A DNA stretch of 64,000 bases from positions 124,001 through 188,000 of the forward strand of contig CAVTON010000001.1 of NCBI GenBank assembly GCA_963736455.1. Reading direction: 5' to 3'. Below the pieces are notes generated by a model. It worked only from the letters and a program-made list of their open reading frames with translations, had not been told where the DNA came from and ran no database searches. This DNA comes from DAHUXD01 sp963736455. GTDB lineage: Bacteria; Acidobacteriota; Thermoanaerobaculia; UBA5066; Gp7-AA6. The position numbers and the translations under genes are program-made. Shown piece after piece: positions 1 to 10,729 of this stretch (position 1 is the stretch's first letter; each line of letters opens with the position of its first letter).

Positions 1-377
1 GCGATCGGCGAGGACCGCCTGGTCGAGGCGATGACGGCGGACGCGCGGCCGATCCGCACGCTCTTCGCCGTCATTCCGGACGGCCCGGAAGAGCTCGTCT
101 ATGCCCTCGGCGTGGCGCGGGAGATTCGCTCGCTTCTTCCCGACGCCGTCGTCGAGAGCGACCTGGCCGCCCGCGGAATCGTCAAGAGCCTCGGCCGCGC
201 GGGCCAGCTGGCCAAGGACTCGTCGAAGCACGCGTTTCGCATCGGCCGCGTCCATGCCGTGCTGCTGGGTTCGGCCGAGAGGGAGAAGGACCACGTGACA
301 CTCAAGGACCTCTCGACCGGAAACCAGGAATCGTTTCCGCGCCGGCAGCTCGCGGAGCGCCTGGCCGGGAGGGAGCG

Positions 378-381
<4 letters not shown>
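1..381 (+). CDS. hisS: Histidyl-tRNA synthetase, C-terminal part (5' end outside window)
   Basis: The frame is open from base 1, so only the last 126 residues are present. They match the anticodon-binding domain of class II HisRS: an alpha/beta fold with the GVAREIRSLLPDAVVESDL helix and strand, and the late VTLKDLSTGNQESFP strand-turn-strand typical of the family's end. The enzyme charges tRNA-His in the cytoplasm. The catalytic core lies upstream of the window. Its TGA stop overlaps the aspS ATG by 4 nt (ATGA), so the two synthetases are probably co-transcribed and translationally coupled, an order seen in many bacteria. The assignment rests on this domain plus the aspS context. Confidence 0.85.
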
Positions 382-2146
<1,765 letters not shown>

Positions 2147-2150
<4 letters not shown>

Positions 2151-3232
2151 GCCCGGCCCCGCCGGAACGGATCCCGGTCACCGGACCGCCTTGCGAGAGC
2201 ACCGCGTGGGTCGGCGCGGGTCTGCTCGCCGACGCGGCGCGGTATCTCCGGTCGCCCTCGGGCCGTTTCGTGCTCGCCGCTTCCACGAAACCGGTCGAGG
2301 CGGTGTCGGCGATTCGCAGAGCCCTGGGACAACGGCTCCTGTGCGAGGTCGCCGTGGAAGACTCCGAGGGCGCCAAGACGCTCGCGTCGGTGGAGAAGAT
2401 CGTGGATGCCGCCCTTGCCGCGGGACTGCGCCGGGACGACGCCCTGGTCGCGGTCGGAGGAGGAGTCGTCACGGACATGGCCGGATTTGCGGCCGCGATC
2501 GTTCTCCGCGGCGTCGCGTGGAATGCCGTCCCAACGACGACCGCCGGCATGGCGGACGCCGCGATCGGCGGGAAGACCGGCGTCAATCACCGCCTCGGGA
2601 AGAACCTGCTCGGCGCCTTTCATCCTCCGGACGTCATCCTCGTGGATCCGGCGGCTCTGGGGACGTTGCCGGATCGCGACTACCGCGCCGGCCTCGTCGA
2701 GGCCTACAAGGACGCGTGGATCGCCGACGCGGCCCTCGCCGAGCGCGCCGCGGCGCAGCTTTCCGCGATTCTCGCCCGTGAGAGCGGTCCGCTCCTCGAC
2801 CTGCTCGCCGGATCCGTTCGCGTGAAGGCCTCGATCGTGGCCTCCGATCCGACGGAAGGCGGATCGCGGCGTCTGTTGAACTTCGGCCACACGCTCGGGC
2901 ATGCGCTCGAGGGGGCCTCCGGGTTCGGCGGCCTTCGCCACGGGGAGGCGGTCGCGTGGGGCATCGCGGCGGCCCTCGAGATCTCGCGCCGCCGAGCGGG
3001 CCTCCCGGACGCGGACGCGGACGCGGTGCGCGTGGTGCTCGCCGGCCTCGGCCCGTTCCCCGATCCGGTGCGCGAAGCCTCGCGGCTGGAAGGCTTCCTC
3101 GCGCGCGACAAGAAGTTCACGTCGCGCGGATTGGTCTCGGTCCTCCTTTCGCGCATCGGCGCGGCGCGGGTGGACGAGACCGTGCCGGCGCGCGAGTGGC
3201 TCGAGGCAGCGGCTATAATGTCCCTATCGTGA
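2147..3232 (+). CDS. aroB: 3-dehydroquinate synthase
   Basis: AroB converts DAHP to 3-dehydroquinate, the second step of the shikimate pathway, using NAD and a divalent metal. The GTG start at 2147 overlaps the aspS stop (GTGA) and gives 361 residues, the usual AroB length. Family signatures are GGGVVTDMAGFAAA (NAD-binding glycine loop), PTTTAGMADAAIGGKTGVN (active-site loop) and NFGHTLGHALE (metal-binding histidines). The frame stays open far upstream inside aspS, but nothing there resembles AroB, so the overlapping GTG is the sensible start. It sits in the hisS-aspS-aroB-HD-GYP-TPR string and its own stop overlaps the next GTG. Confidence 0.95.
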
Positions 3233-4944
3233 AAGGGCGTTCCGGTCGCCGTCGGATCCGCCTCTTCGTTCTTCTCTCCGGCGCCCTGATCCTGGCCTCA
3301 CTGATCCCGCTGGCGGTCGCCGAGGCGGTGCTCATCCGCCGCAACCGGAGGACGCTCGAAACGCTCGAAGAGAAGTACCTGACGCGTTCCTCGGCGGCGA
3401 TCGCCGATCACATCCAGGCGTACTACGCCGCGGCGAGCCAGCAGCTCACCAAGGCCGCCGACGCGATCCGGCTCGCGGTCCAGCTGACGGGCAAGGACCC
3501 CTTCTCGTCCGACGGGCCGGAAATCCTCGGGTCCGCGCTGTCGAGCCAGACGCAGCTCGCCGCTCTGCGAGGAGTCAATCTCGAGGGCCGGGGCAGCTTC
3601 GTCGGGCCCGACGTCCATTCGCCGGACATGGATTTCGAGTTCCGCAAGGGCTTCGAAACCGCGCGCGACGGGGTACGCTATGCGGGCAACCCCTTCGCGG
3701 TCGTGGGCGTGGGAACGGTGGCGGTGCTTGCGCAGCCGGTCGTGGACGCGAAGGGGACGCGCGTGGGGGTCGTCGAGGCCCTCGTGTCGTGGCAGCCCAT
3801 CCTGCGGGAGTTCGAGGACGAAGCGCGGCGGGAGGTCCGGGCCACGCTCGTGGACCGCCGGGGCAAGATCCTTTTCCCCCCGGCCTCGGCGGGCCGCGGT
3901 CCCGTGCATCCATCGACGCTGGTCGCCGACTTCGTTCGCTTTCCGGCCCGGCTGACGCGGGGGGAATCGAGCCCGTCGGGCGCGGTTCTGGCGTCGATCG
4001 CCCCGGTGGGCGAGCCCCCGTGGGGCGTCCTCGTCGAACGCGACCGCGACATCGCCCTGGCATCGGTGGACCGGATGGTCCGCGACACCGTGGTCTGGAG
4101 CGCGATCTGCCTCGGGGGGGCGCTCGCGCTCGGACTTCTCTTCGCGCGGCGGCTCTCCCGGCCGATCGCCCAGCTCGCGGAGTCGACGCGCGCGGTGGCC
4201 GAAGGAAAGTACGGCGCCACGGTCGAGGTCGCCGGAACCGCGGAGATCGCCGATCTCTCCGAGAACTTCAACGTGATGAGCACGTCGATTCGAGACGCCT
4301 TCGAAAGGGTGCAGAAGGCGGCGCGGGAGAACCAGGAGCTCTTCCTCTCGTCGATCCGCGCGCTCGCCGCCGCGATCGACGCCAAGGATCCGTACACCCG
4401 CGGCCACTCGGAACGGGTCGCACGGTACTCCTCGGCGATCGCGCGGGAGATGGGGCTGCCTGCCGACGAGGCACGCAAGGTGCGCCTGTCGGCGCTGCTG
4501 CACGACGTCGGCAAGATCGGCATCGACGATCGAATCATCCGAAAGCCGACCGCGCTGACCGACGAGGAGTTCGAGCTGATGAAGGCGCACCCCGTCAAGG
4601 GCGCCGCCATCATGGAGACAATTCCTCAGTTGGCCGATATCATCCCGGGTATGAAGTACCACCATGAGAAGTGGGAGGGCGGAGGCTATCCGGACGGCCT
4701 GAAGGGCGAGCAGATTCCTCTCCAGGCTCGCATCGTCGCCGTGGCGGATGCCTTCGATGCGATGACGACGACGCGGCCCTACCAGAAGGCGATGGAGGTG
4801 AGCTACGTCCTCGAGCGCCTGCGCGAGATGTCTTCGAAGCGTTTCGACGGGACCGTGGTCGAGGCTCTCTCCCGGTCCCACGCGAAGGGGGATCTCGTGC
4901 CGACGGACGCGGCGCCTCGCCCCGTCCAGGCGGCGGCGCGATGA
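3229..4944 (+). CDS. Membrane HD-GYP signalling protein with HAMP domain
   Basis: A 571-residue inner-membrane sensor that probably hydrolyses cyclic di-GMP. An N-terminal membrane segment (about 10-33) is followed by an extracytoplasmic sensor region of about 250 residues (Cache-like by layout, an inference). A second membrane segment (about 285-304), a HAMP linker (RRLSRPIAQL onward) and a C-terminal HD-GYP domain follow. The HD pair is H425-D426 (HDVGKIGIDD) and the GYP region is HHEKWEGGGYPDG (478-490), so catalytic residues look intact. The GTG at 3229 overlaps the aroB stop (GTGA). It is coupled by ATGA to the downstream TPR gene. The signal it senses cannot be told from sequence. Confidence 0.9.
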   Translation: MKGRSGRRRIRLFVLLSGALILASLIPLAVAEAVLIRRNRRTLETLEEKYLTRSSAAIADHIQAYYAAASQQLTKAADAIRLAVQLTGKDPFSSDGPEILGSALSSQTQLAALRGVNLEGRGSFVGPDVHSPDMDFEFRKGFETARDGVRYAGNPFAVVGVGTVAVLAQPVVDAKGTRVGVVEALVSWQPILREFEDEARREVRATLVDRRGKILFPPASAGRGPVHPSTLVADFVRFPARLTRGESSPSGAVLASIAPVGEPPWGVLVERDRDIALASVDRMVRDTVVWSAICLGGALALGLLFARRLSRPIAQLAESTRAVAEGKYGATVEVAGTAEIADLSENFNVMSTSIRDAFERVQKAARENQELFLSSIRALAAAIDAKDPYTRGHSERVARYSSAIAREMGLPADEARKVRLSALLHDVGKIGIDDRIIRKPTALTDEEFELMKAHPVKGAAIMETIPQLADIIPGMKYHHEKWEGGGYPDGLKGEQIPLQARIVAVADAFDAMTTTRPYQKAMEVSYVLERLREMSSKRFDGTVVEALSRSHAKGDLVPTDAAPRPVQAAAR

Positions 4945-5705
4945 GAGGACTACGCCGGGCGGCCGGCGCGGCCGCGCTCCTGGCGCTCGAGGCCGCCTGC
5001 ACGCACACCAAGCCTAAGACCTCCGCGGAGCTCCTGCTGAACGAGCGCATGGCCCAGGTCCTCCTGCGCGACAACCGGCCCTCGGAGGCGGAGAAGGCGT
5101 TCCGCGAGTGCCTGAAGGACGACCCGAAGAATCCCGAGGTGCTCGACGGACTGGGAGTCGCGATGCTGATGCAGGGCCGCTACAAGGAGGCGCTGCCGTC
5201 CTTCGACAAGGCCGTCGACCTGGCTCCCGAGAACGGGGCGTTTCGCAACAATCGCGGGGTGGCGCTCATGGAGCTCGGCCAGTTCAAGGCGGCCCAGGAC
5301 GATTTCGGGGTCGCCGCCGCCTCGCAGAACTCGGACGACCGCATCTCCGCGACGATCAATCTCGGCCGGCTCTACCAGCGCCAGGGCGACTTCAAGGAGG
5401 CCGAGGCGGAGTTCAGTGCCGCGATCGCCCGAGACCCGAATTCCTACGCGGCGTTCACCGGCCGGGCCGTGTCACGCGAGTCCGCCGGGAACCTGCAGGG
5501 AGCGGCGGAGGACTACCTGGCGGCCGTGAAGCTCGATCCGACCAACGCCGACGCGAATCTGCGCCTCGGGATGGTCTTCATCACCATGCGGAAGGCGGAC
5601 CTGGGCAAGCGGTACGTGCAGCGTGCCGTCGAGCTCGATCCCGCGGGGGAAACCGGCGCCAAGGCGCGGCTGCTTCTCGAGAACGAGGCGCTCAAGACCC
5701 CGTAG
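4941..5705 (+). CDS. TPR-repeat protein, probable lipoprotein (PilF/PilW-like)
   Basis: The product has 254 residues. A short hydrophobic N-terminus ends at Cys20 (LLALEAAC), which looks like a lipoprotein signal, although Glu at -3 is unusual for a lipobox. The rest is about six tetratricopeptide repeats, with repeated patterns such as AEKAFRECLKDDPKNPEVLDG and GRYKEALPSFDKAVDLAP. The repeat layout resembles PilF/PilW, the lipoprotein that helps assemble the type IV pilus secretin. A pilus ATPase occurs elsewhere in the window, but the link is only suggestive. The ATG overlaps the HD-GYP stop. A 53-nt gap separates it from ftsY. Confidence 0.8.
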   Translation: MRGLRRAAGAAALLALEAACTHTKPKTSAELLLNERMAQVLLRDNRPSEAEKAFRECLKDDPKNPEVLDGLGVAMLMQGRYKEALPSFDKAVDLAPENGAFRNNRGVALMELGQFKAAQDDFGVAAASQNSDDRISATINLGRLYQRQGDFKEAEAEFSAAIARDPNSYAAFTGRAVSRESAGNLQGAAEDYLAAVKLDPTNADANLRLGMVFITMRKADLGKRYVQRAVELDPAGETGAKARLLLENEALKTP

Positions 5706-5758
5706 GCGTCCGGCGGGGCGGCCCCGCGCCGGCCCTGCGGTATCTTCCCCCTTCATCC

Positions 5759-6730
5759 ATGGCCGACGAACGCCCGATCGACGCTCCGCCGGACCGCCCC
5801 CGCGGCGGGTTCTTCTCCAAGATCCGCCGCGGCCTCTTCATGACCCACACCGAGATCCTCGAGAAGCTCGGGACGGCCGTCAAGCAGGGTCTCGGGTTCG
5901 ACGAGTCGGTGCTCGAGTCCCTCGAAGAGGCCCTGCTCGCCGCGGACGTGGGCGCGGAAACCGCCGGCTCCCTGGCCGAGGCCGTCCGCGCGCGGGCCGG
6001 AGGCGCCGACCGCAAGGACGTCTCCACGCTCCGCGAGCTGCTGCTCGAGGAGATCGAGAAGCTGATCGCCTCGGCCCCGAGACCCGCGCGGCGCCCGGAC
6101 GTGCCGCTCTTCGTGACCTTTCTCGTCGGCGTCAACGGCTCGGGGAAGACCACGACCACGGCCAAGCTCGCGGCGCGCGAGAAGGCCGCGGGGCGGTCCG
6201 TGCTGCTGGCGGCGGCCGACACCTTTCGCGCCGGCGCGATCGAACAGCTGCAGACGTGGGCCGACCGCCTCGGCCTTCCGGTCATTCGCCACCGGGAAGG
6301 AGCGGATCCCTCCGCGGTCCTTTTCGATGCGCTCTCGGCGGCGAAGGCGCGCGGCACCCAGTCCCTTCTCGTGGACACGGCCGGGCGCCTGCACACGAAG
6401 AAGAACCTCATGGACGAGCTCGCCAAGATGCGGCGGATCGCGGCCCGCGAGGTGCCGGGCGCTCCGCACGAGACGCTGCTCGTTCTCGATGCCACGACCG
6501 GCGTCAACGGGCTGGCCCAGGCCCGGAGCTTCGTCGAGGCCGCGGGAGCCACGGGAGTGGTCCTGACCAAGCTCGACGGAAGCGCGCGGGGAGGCATCGT
6601 TCTCGCGATCTATCGAGAGCTCGGGCTCCCCGTGCTCGACGTGGGAGTGGGCGAGGCGGTGGACGACCTGGTGCCTTTCGATCCCGCCGAGTACGCGCGG
6701 GCTCTGCTCGGAGACGATGGCGCGCATTGA
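5759..6730 (+). CDS. ftsY: Signal recognition particle receptor FtsY
   Basis: FtsY is the GTPase that docks SRP-ribosome complexes at the membrane. The 323-residue product is a short FtsY: it lacks the long acidic A domain and begins with a brief amphipathic N-terminus (GGFFSKIRRGLF) that could bind lipid. The NG domain is complete: GVNGSGKTTTTAK (G1, from about 124), DTFRAGAIEQLQTWADR, DTAGRLHTKKNLMDEL and TKLDGSARGG. It begins a run with ribD, ribE, an unknown gene and hemW, and its 3' end overlaps ribD by 14 nt. The first ATG consistent with the FtsY N-terminus was chosen. Confidence 0.95.
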   Translation: MADERPIDAPPDRPRGGFFSKIRRGLFMTHTEILEKLGTAVKQGLGFDESVLESLEEALLAADVGAETAGSLAEAVRARAGGADRKDVSTLRELLLEEIEKLIASAPRPARRPDVPLFVTFLVGVNGSGKTTTTAKLAAREKAAGRSVLLAAADTFRAGAIEQLQTWADRLGLPVIRHREGADPSAVLFDALSAAKARGTQSLLVDTAGRLHTKKNLMDELAKMRRIAAREVPGAPHETLLVLDATTGVNGLAQARSFVEAAGATGVVLTKLDGSARGGIVLAIYRELGLPVLDVGVGEAVDDLVPFDPAEYARALLGDDGAH

Positions 6731-7817
6731 CCTCGCGTGGCTCGACCGCGCCTTGGACCTCGCCGAGAGGGGCCGCTATGGCGTGCCGCCAAACCCCATG
6801 GTGGGCGCGGTCGTCGTCCGCCGAGGGCGCGTCGTCGGGGAGGGCTGGCACCGGCGCGCCGGTGCACCCCATGCCGAGATCGCCGCGCTGCGCCGGGCCG
6901 GCCGGGCCGCACGCGGAGCGGACCTCTACCTGACTCTCGAGCCGTGTGCTCATCGGGGGCGCACGCCGCCCTGCGTGCCGGCGGTCATCGAATCGGGGGC
7001 TCGGCGCGTGATCGTCGCCGTCCGGGATCCCAACCCGCTCGTGTCGGGCCGCGGCATCCGGGCCCTGCGCCGGGCAGGCGTCGAGGTCGTGCTCGCTCCC
7101 GTTGCCTGGAGGCGGCGAGCCGAGAGGCAGAACGAAAAGTTCTTCTCGTTCATGGAGCGGAGCCGCCCGTTCGTCCTCGCGAAGTGGGCCTCCACCCTGG
7201 ACGGGCGGATCGCGTCCTTCGCGGGAGAGAGCCGCTGGATCACGAGCGAGGCGGCGAGGCGGCGGGCGATGCTCCTGCGCGAGGAATACGACGCCGTTCT
7301 CGTCGGCGCGGGAACGGTCGAGGCCGACGACCCGCGGCTGACGCGCCGGCTCGGAAATGCGGGGAAGAGGCCGCACTGGCGAATCGTCCTCGACGGCCGC
7401 CTGCGGATCTCGGAGAGGGCCCGGACGCTGCGCGGTGCGGGGGAACGGGTCGTCGTCACCGCGGCGAGGGCGACGCACCCGAAGGCCCGCCGTCTCGCGG
7501 CGCGAGGCGTGCGGGTCTGGTCCTTTCCGGGCCGAAGGAGGGACTCGGTCGACTTGAGGCGCCTTCTCGCCGAGCTCCGCCGCCGCGGTGTGACGAGTCT
7601 GATGGTGGAGGGAGGGGCCGCGACGCTCGGAGCGTTCTTTCGGGAGGGGCTCGTGGACGCCGTCGCGGCATTCATCGCTCCCCGGATCCTCGGAGGCGAG
7701 CGCGCGCCCGCCGCCGTCGGCGGAAAGGGACTTCGCCTTTCCGAGTCGGTGCGCCTCGAGGATCCGCGGATCGAGCGCTTCGGCCGCGATCTGCTCGTCA
7801 CCGGCCGTCTCGCTTAG
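6717..7817 (+). CDS. ribD: Bifunctional riboflavin biosynthesis deaminase/reductase
   Basis: RibD carries out the deamination and side-chain reduction steps that follow GTP cyclohydrolase II in riboflavin synthesis. The 366-residue protein has the N-terminal zinc deaminase domain (HAE near 52-54, then PCAHRGRTPPC supplying the two cysteines) and a C-terminal NADPH reductase domain from about 150 (FVLAKWASTLDGRIA, VLVGAGTVEADDPRLT, LMVEGGAATLGAFF). Length and domain order are standard. It overlaps ftsY by 14 nt and is followed after 12 nt by ribE, so both riboflavin genes are read together. No FMN riboswitch can fit upstream because the start lies inside ftsY. Confidence 0.95.
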   Translation: MARIDLAWLDRALDLAERGRYGVPPNPMVGAVVVRRGRVVGEGWHRRAGAPHAEIAALRRAGRAARGADLYLTLEPCAHRGRTPPCVPAVIESGARRVIVAVRDPNPLVSGRGIRALRRAGVEVVLAPVAWRRRAERQNEKFFSFMERSRPFVLAKWASTLDGRIASFAGESRWITSEAARRRAMLLREEYDAVLVGAGTVEADDPRLTRRLGNAGKRPHWRIVLDGRLRISERARTLRGAGERVVVTAARATHPKARRLAARGVRVWSFPGRRRDSVDLRRLLAELRRRGVTSLMVEGGAATLGAFFREGLVDAVAAFIAPRILGGERAPAAVGGKGLRLSESVRLEDPRIERFGRDLLVTGRLA

Positions 7818-7829
7818 ACTGGCGGCCGC

Positions 7830-8438
7830 ATGTTCACGGGTATCGTCGCCGGCATCGGCACGGTGCTGGACGTCTCGCGGCGGGGCGGGGGGCGAAGGCT
7901 GACGATCGCTCCACCCTCGCGCTTCGGCCGGCTGGCGCGGGGCGAGAGCGTGGCGGTGGCGGGCGTCTGCCTGACGGCGATCGCCGGCGGGCGAAGGCTC
8001 GTCGCCGACCTTTCGCCCGAGACGGTTCGCCGCTCCCGGCTCGGCGGCCTCGCCGAGGGAGACCGCGTCAATCTCGAGCGCGCGCTGCGGTGGGGCGACC
8101 GCCTGTCCGGGCACTTCGTTCTCGGGCACGTCGACGGCCTGGCGCGGATCCTTCGAGTGAGACGGGCCGGCAACTCCTGGACCTTCACGTTCTCGACTCC
8201 GCCGCGCCTCGGCCGGTACGTCGTGGCGAAGGGCTCGGTGGCGCTCGACGGCGTGAGTCTCACGGTGGCCGGCAGGAGGCGGGGATCGTTCGACGTCGCG
8301 GTGATTCCCGAGACGCACCGGCGCACGACACTCGGGAGCTCGAAGGCGGGCGACGCCGTTCACTTCGAGGCCGACGTCTTCGCGCGGTACGGCCGGGCGG
8401 GAGCGCGGGAGCGGGTGCGTCGACGGGGGCCTCGGTGA
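7830..8438 (+). CDS. ribE: Riboflavin synthase, alpha chain
   Basis: The enzyme dismutates two 6,7-dimethyl-8-ribityllumazine molecules to riboflavin. The 202-residue product starts with the family hallmark MFTGIV and contains two similar lumazine-binding barrels. The first carries VAVAGVCLTAI and SGHFVLGHVDGLA; the second carries KGSVALDGVSLTV and VIPETHRRTTLG. A short basic tail (GARERVRRRGPR) follows. The stop overlaps the GTG of the unrecognised gene at 8435. Lumazine synthase (ribH) and ribBA are not in this window. Confidence 0.95.
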   Translation: MFTGIVAGIGTVLDVSRRGGGRRLTIAPPSRFGRLARGESVAVAGVCLTAIAGGRRLVADLSPETVRRSRLGGLAEGDRVNLERALRWGDRLSGHFVLGHVDGLARILRVRRAGNSWTFTFSTPPRLGRYVVAKGSVALDGVSLTVAGRRRGSFDVAVIPETHRRTTLGSSKAGDAVHFEADVFARYGRAGARERVRRRGPR

Positions 8439-9430
8439 TCGTCTTCGAGTCCGCCGGAGCTCCGTTGGTCCGCGCCGGCGAGGCCCTCGTGGCCGGGCGC
8501 CGGCTCGCCGGGAGGCTGATGCCGTATGGATCGGAGGCGGCCGAAGCGCGGTCTCGATTCGATCCCGTCGAGCGCCGGTTCGTTCCCGGACGGAGCGAGG
8601 GCGTCGTCGTCCCCGGCCCCTGGCGGCCGGACGCCTGGATGGCCGCGATCTCGCGCCTGCCGGCCGGGCCGGTGCTCATCGGACCGGGATGCGAAGCCGA
8701 GAGCGTTCGCGGCGCGTACCGCGCGGCCTCCGAAGCGGCGATCGAGGCCGGCCGTGCCGCCTATCTTCTCGATCCGATCGCGGAGGGCATTCCGAACGCC
8801 GCGGAGGGCTCGGCCGTCGCGCTGTGCATGTGGTGCCCCGGCCCTCCGTCCCGGGCGTTCCCGGCCCTGCGTGCGGCCGCCGACGCGGGACTGACCGCCG
8901 CGGCGCTCTATCCCTTCCTGCCGGGCTGGACCGGAGAGCCGGAGATCGTGGAGGCGCTCGCCGATGCGGCGCGGAGGGGCGGAGCCGCCTCGCTCTCGGC
9001 CATCGCTCCCGCGCTCGACGGCGAGGGGCGCCGCGCGATCGTCGAGGCGCGCGCCGCCGAGGACCCGGCCGCCGGCGACGCCTTGTTCGCGGTCGTCCAC
9101 CACGGCGGATGGAGCGAGCGGATCGGCGACCGGATCGCCGCGGCCCGGCGCATTGTCGAGCAGGCCGGGCTCGGGCACCTTCCCCCGCGCCCCACGGGAA
9201 GGGGAGAGCGAGCGGCCAACGCCGCCGCGGCCGCACGTCTGGAGGAGCTGGCGGACAGGCTCGAGGCGGACGAGCATCGCGCCGCGCTTCTTCACGGAGC
9301 CGTGCGCTGGATCGACGAGGCCGGCCGCGACCTCGCCGCCGTCTCCCGGGAGGGGAACTTTCGCCGGGTCTTTCCCTTCGGCGACGAAGCCGCCGTGGCT
9401 GCGGAGAAGGCGCTCCGAGAGGCCCGGTGA
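8435..9430 (+). CDS. Uncharacterised protein between ribE and hemW
   Basis: I do not recognise this 331-residue protein. Its GTG overlaps the ribE stop and its own stop overlaps the hemW GTG (both GTGA), so it is very likely a real co-translated gene; codon use matches its neighbours. No signal peptide or membrane segment is evident. The middle (about 80-210) has an alternating Ala-rich helix and hydrophobic strand pattern, including GPVLIGPGCEAES, ALCMWCPGPPS and ALYPFLPGWTGEPE. It has three cysteines but no CxxxCxxC motif. The C-terminal third is Ala/Glu/Arg-rich and probably helical. A barrel-like or nucleotide-sugar-type fold is possible but unsupported. Its position hints at flavin or tetrapyrrole metabolism, by context only. 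Confidence 0.7.
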   Translation: MIVFESAGAPLVRAGEALVAGRRLAGRLMPYGSEAAEARSRFDPVERRFVPGRSEGVVVPGPWRPDAWMAAISRLPAGPVLIGPGCEAESVRGAYRAASEAAIEAGRAAYLLDPIAEGIPNAAEGSAVALCMWCPGPPSRAFPALRAAADAGLTAAALYPFLPGWTGEPEIVEALADAARRGGAASLSAIAPALDGEGRRAIVEARAAEDPAAGDALFAVVHHGGWSERIGDRIAAARRIVEQAGLGHLPPRPTGRGERAANAAAAARLEELADRLEADEHRAALLHGAVRWIDEAGRDLAAVSREGNFRRVFPFGDEAAVAAEKALREAR

Positions 9431-10557
9431 GCACCGGCGCCGGCCTCTACGTCCATCTGCCGTACTGCGCCTCGCGGTGCGGATATTGCGCCTTCGTCGT
9501 GACGACCGACGGTTCGACCCGGGACGATTATCTTGCGGCCGTCGCCCGCGAGGCCGGGCTGCTCGAGCCCGAGGCGGCCGGCTGGCTCTTCGACACGGTC
9601 TATCTGGGGGGCGGCACCCCGTCGCTGCTGCCTCCGCCGGCGATCGCCGCTCTTCTCGCCGAGCTGCGCTCCCGCTTCCGCGTCGCCGAGAGCGCCGAGA
9701 CGACGCTGGAGGCGAATCCGGAGGACGTCCTGGCGGAGACCGTCGAGGCCTGGCGGCGCGCCGGCGTCGATCGGGTCTCGGTCGGCGTCCAGTCGTTCGA
9801 CGATGCCGAGCTCCTCGCGGTCGGCCGCCGGCACGACGCGGCGCGCGCCCACGCGGCGCTCGATCTCCTGGTCGGCTCCGGCGTCTCGGTGTCCGGAGAT
9901 CTGATCCTGGGGCTGCCCGGCCAGACGCGGGAGAGCTTCCGGCAAAGCCTCGCCGGTCTCTGCGATTCCGGCGTGGACCACGTCTCGATCTACCTGCTCG
10001 AAACCGAAAAATCGAAGGCGATCGAAGAGGACCGGAGGGTCCATCCCGACCGCTACCTGTGCGACGATGCGCAGGCCGAGCTGTGGCTGGAGATGGGGCG
10101 GACGCTGGCATCCCGGGGCTTCGAGCACTACGAGATCTCGAACTGGGCGCGGCCGGGCCGGGAAGCGCGCCACAACCTGAAGTACTGGACGAGGACCCCG
10201 ACGCTCGGGCTGGGCGTCTCGGCGCACGAGCTCTGGAGCAGCCGGCGCCGGGCCAACGTGTCGAGCCTCGAGCAGTACCTCTCCGCGCTCGCGCAGGGGC
10301 GGCGCCCGCTCGCCTTCGACCTGCCGATCAGCGCGGAAGAGGCCGCTCGGGAGGAGATCTTCCTCGGCCTTCGCCTCGCCGCGGGAGTGCCGGCGTCGCG
10401 CCTCGAGGCCTTCGTCTCGGAAGTCGAGGATGTCCGCCTGTGGAACGACTACGAGGGCTGGCTCGCGGAGGGAATCCTCGATCGCGTGGACGGCCGCGTC
10501 CGGTTCACCGAACGGGGCTTTCTCGTCTCGAACGAGGTCCTCAGCCGGTTCGTCTAG
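9427..10557 (+). CDS. hemW: Radical SAM heme chaperone HemW (CPO-III-like)
   Basis: The 376-residue protein is of the HemN/HemW radical SAM family. The cluster motif is C14-ASR-C18-GY-C21, preceded by LYVHLPY, and is followed by VYLGGGTPSLL and EANPEDV, the SAM-binding strands. The C-terminal HemN-type domain (EEIFLGLRLAAGV, LAEGILDRVDGRVRFTERGFLVSNEVL) is complete. HemW proteins bind heme and pass it to membrane targets; true coproporphyrinogen oxidase activity is less likely, because HemN has a longer N-terminus with an extra cysteine. The GTG overlaps the preceding stop. The gene ends 172 nt before the convergent hppA. Confidence 0.88.
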   Translation: MSTGAGLYVHLPYCASRCGYCAFVVTTDGSTRDDYLAAVAREAGLLEPEAAGWLFDTVYLGGGTPSLLPPPAIAALLAELRSRFRVAESAETTLEANPEDVLAETVEAWRRAGVDRVSVGVQSFDDAELLAVGRRHDAARAHAALDLLVGSGVSVSGDLILGLPGQTRESFRQSLAGLCDSGVDHVSIYLLETEKSKAIEEDRRVHPDRYLCDDAQAELWLEMGRTLASRGFEHYEISNWARPGREARHNLKYWTRTPTLGLGVSAHELWSSRRRANVSSLEQYLSALAQGRRPLAFDLPISAEEAAREEIFLGLRLAAGVPASRLEAFVSEVEDVRLWNDYEGWLAEGILDRVDGRVRFTERGFLVSNEVLSRFV

Positions 10558-10569
10558 GAGCCGCCCGCC

Positions 10570-10702
10570 GTCATTCCGAGCGAAGCGGCCCTGTCATCCC
10601 GAGCGAAGAGATCCCGGTCATCCCGAGCGAAGCGAGGATCCCTTTGGAGTCCTCCTGCGGCCCGGAAAGGGATCCCTCGGGCCGTTCGGCCCTCGGGATG
10701 AC
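10570..10702 (+). repeat. Tandem and inverted GTCATCCCGAGCGAAG repeats
   Basis: Three near-identical units start at 10570, 10593 and 10617, each reading GTCAT(T/C)CCGAGCGAAG. The third unit and its flank (10617-10646) are matched in inverted orientation by the stretch ending CTCGGGATGAC (10692-10702), with matching AGGATCCCTTT and AAAGGGATCC blocks inside. A small GGGCCG-TT-CGGCCC hairpin lies at about 10679-10692. The cluster sits exactly between convergent hemW and hppA, so the folded RNA could end transcription from both sides. The unit resembles dispersed intergenic repeats seen in many GC-rich environmental genomes; genome-wide copy number cannot be judged here. Confidence 0.8.
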
Positions 10703-10729
10703 CGGCGGCGGCGCTGCGCGCTCCGCCGG

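Noticed and set aside
3214..3219. TATAAT just before the HD-GYP gene
   Set aside because: No -35 is present at a suitable distance, it lies inside aroB, and the downstream gene is coupled to aroB by overlap.
6600..6730. FMN riboswitch upstream of ribD
   Set aside because: The ribD start lies inside ftsY coding sequence, and I see no conserved RFN-type stem pattern.
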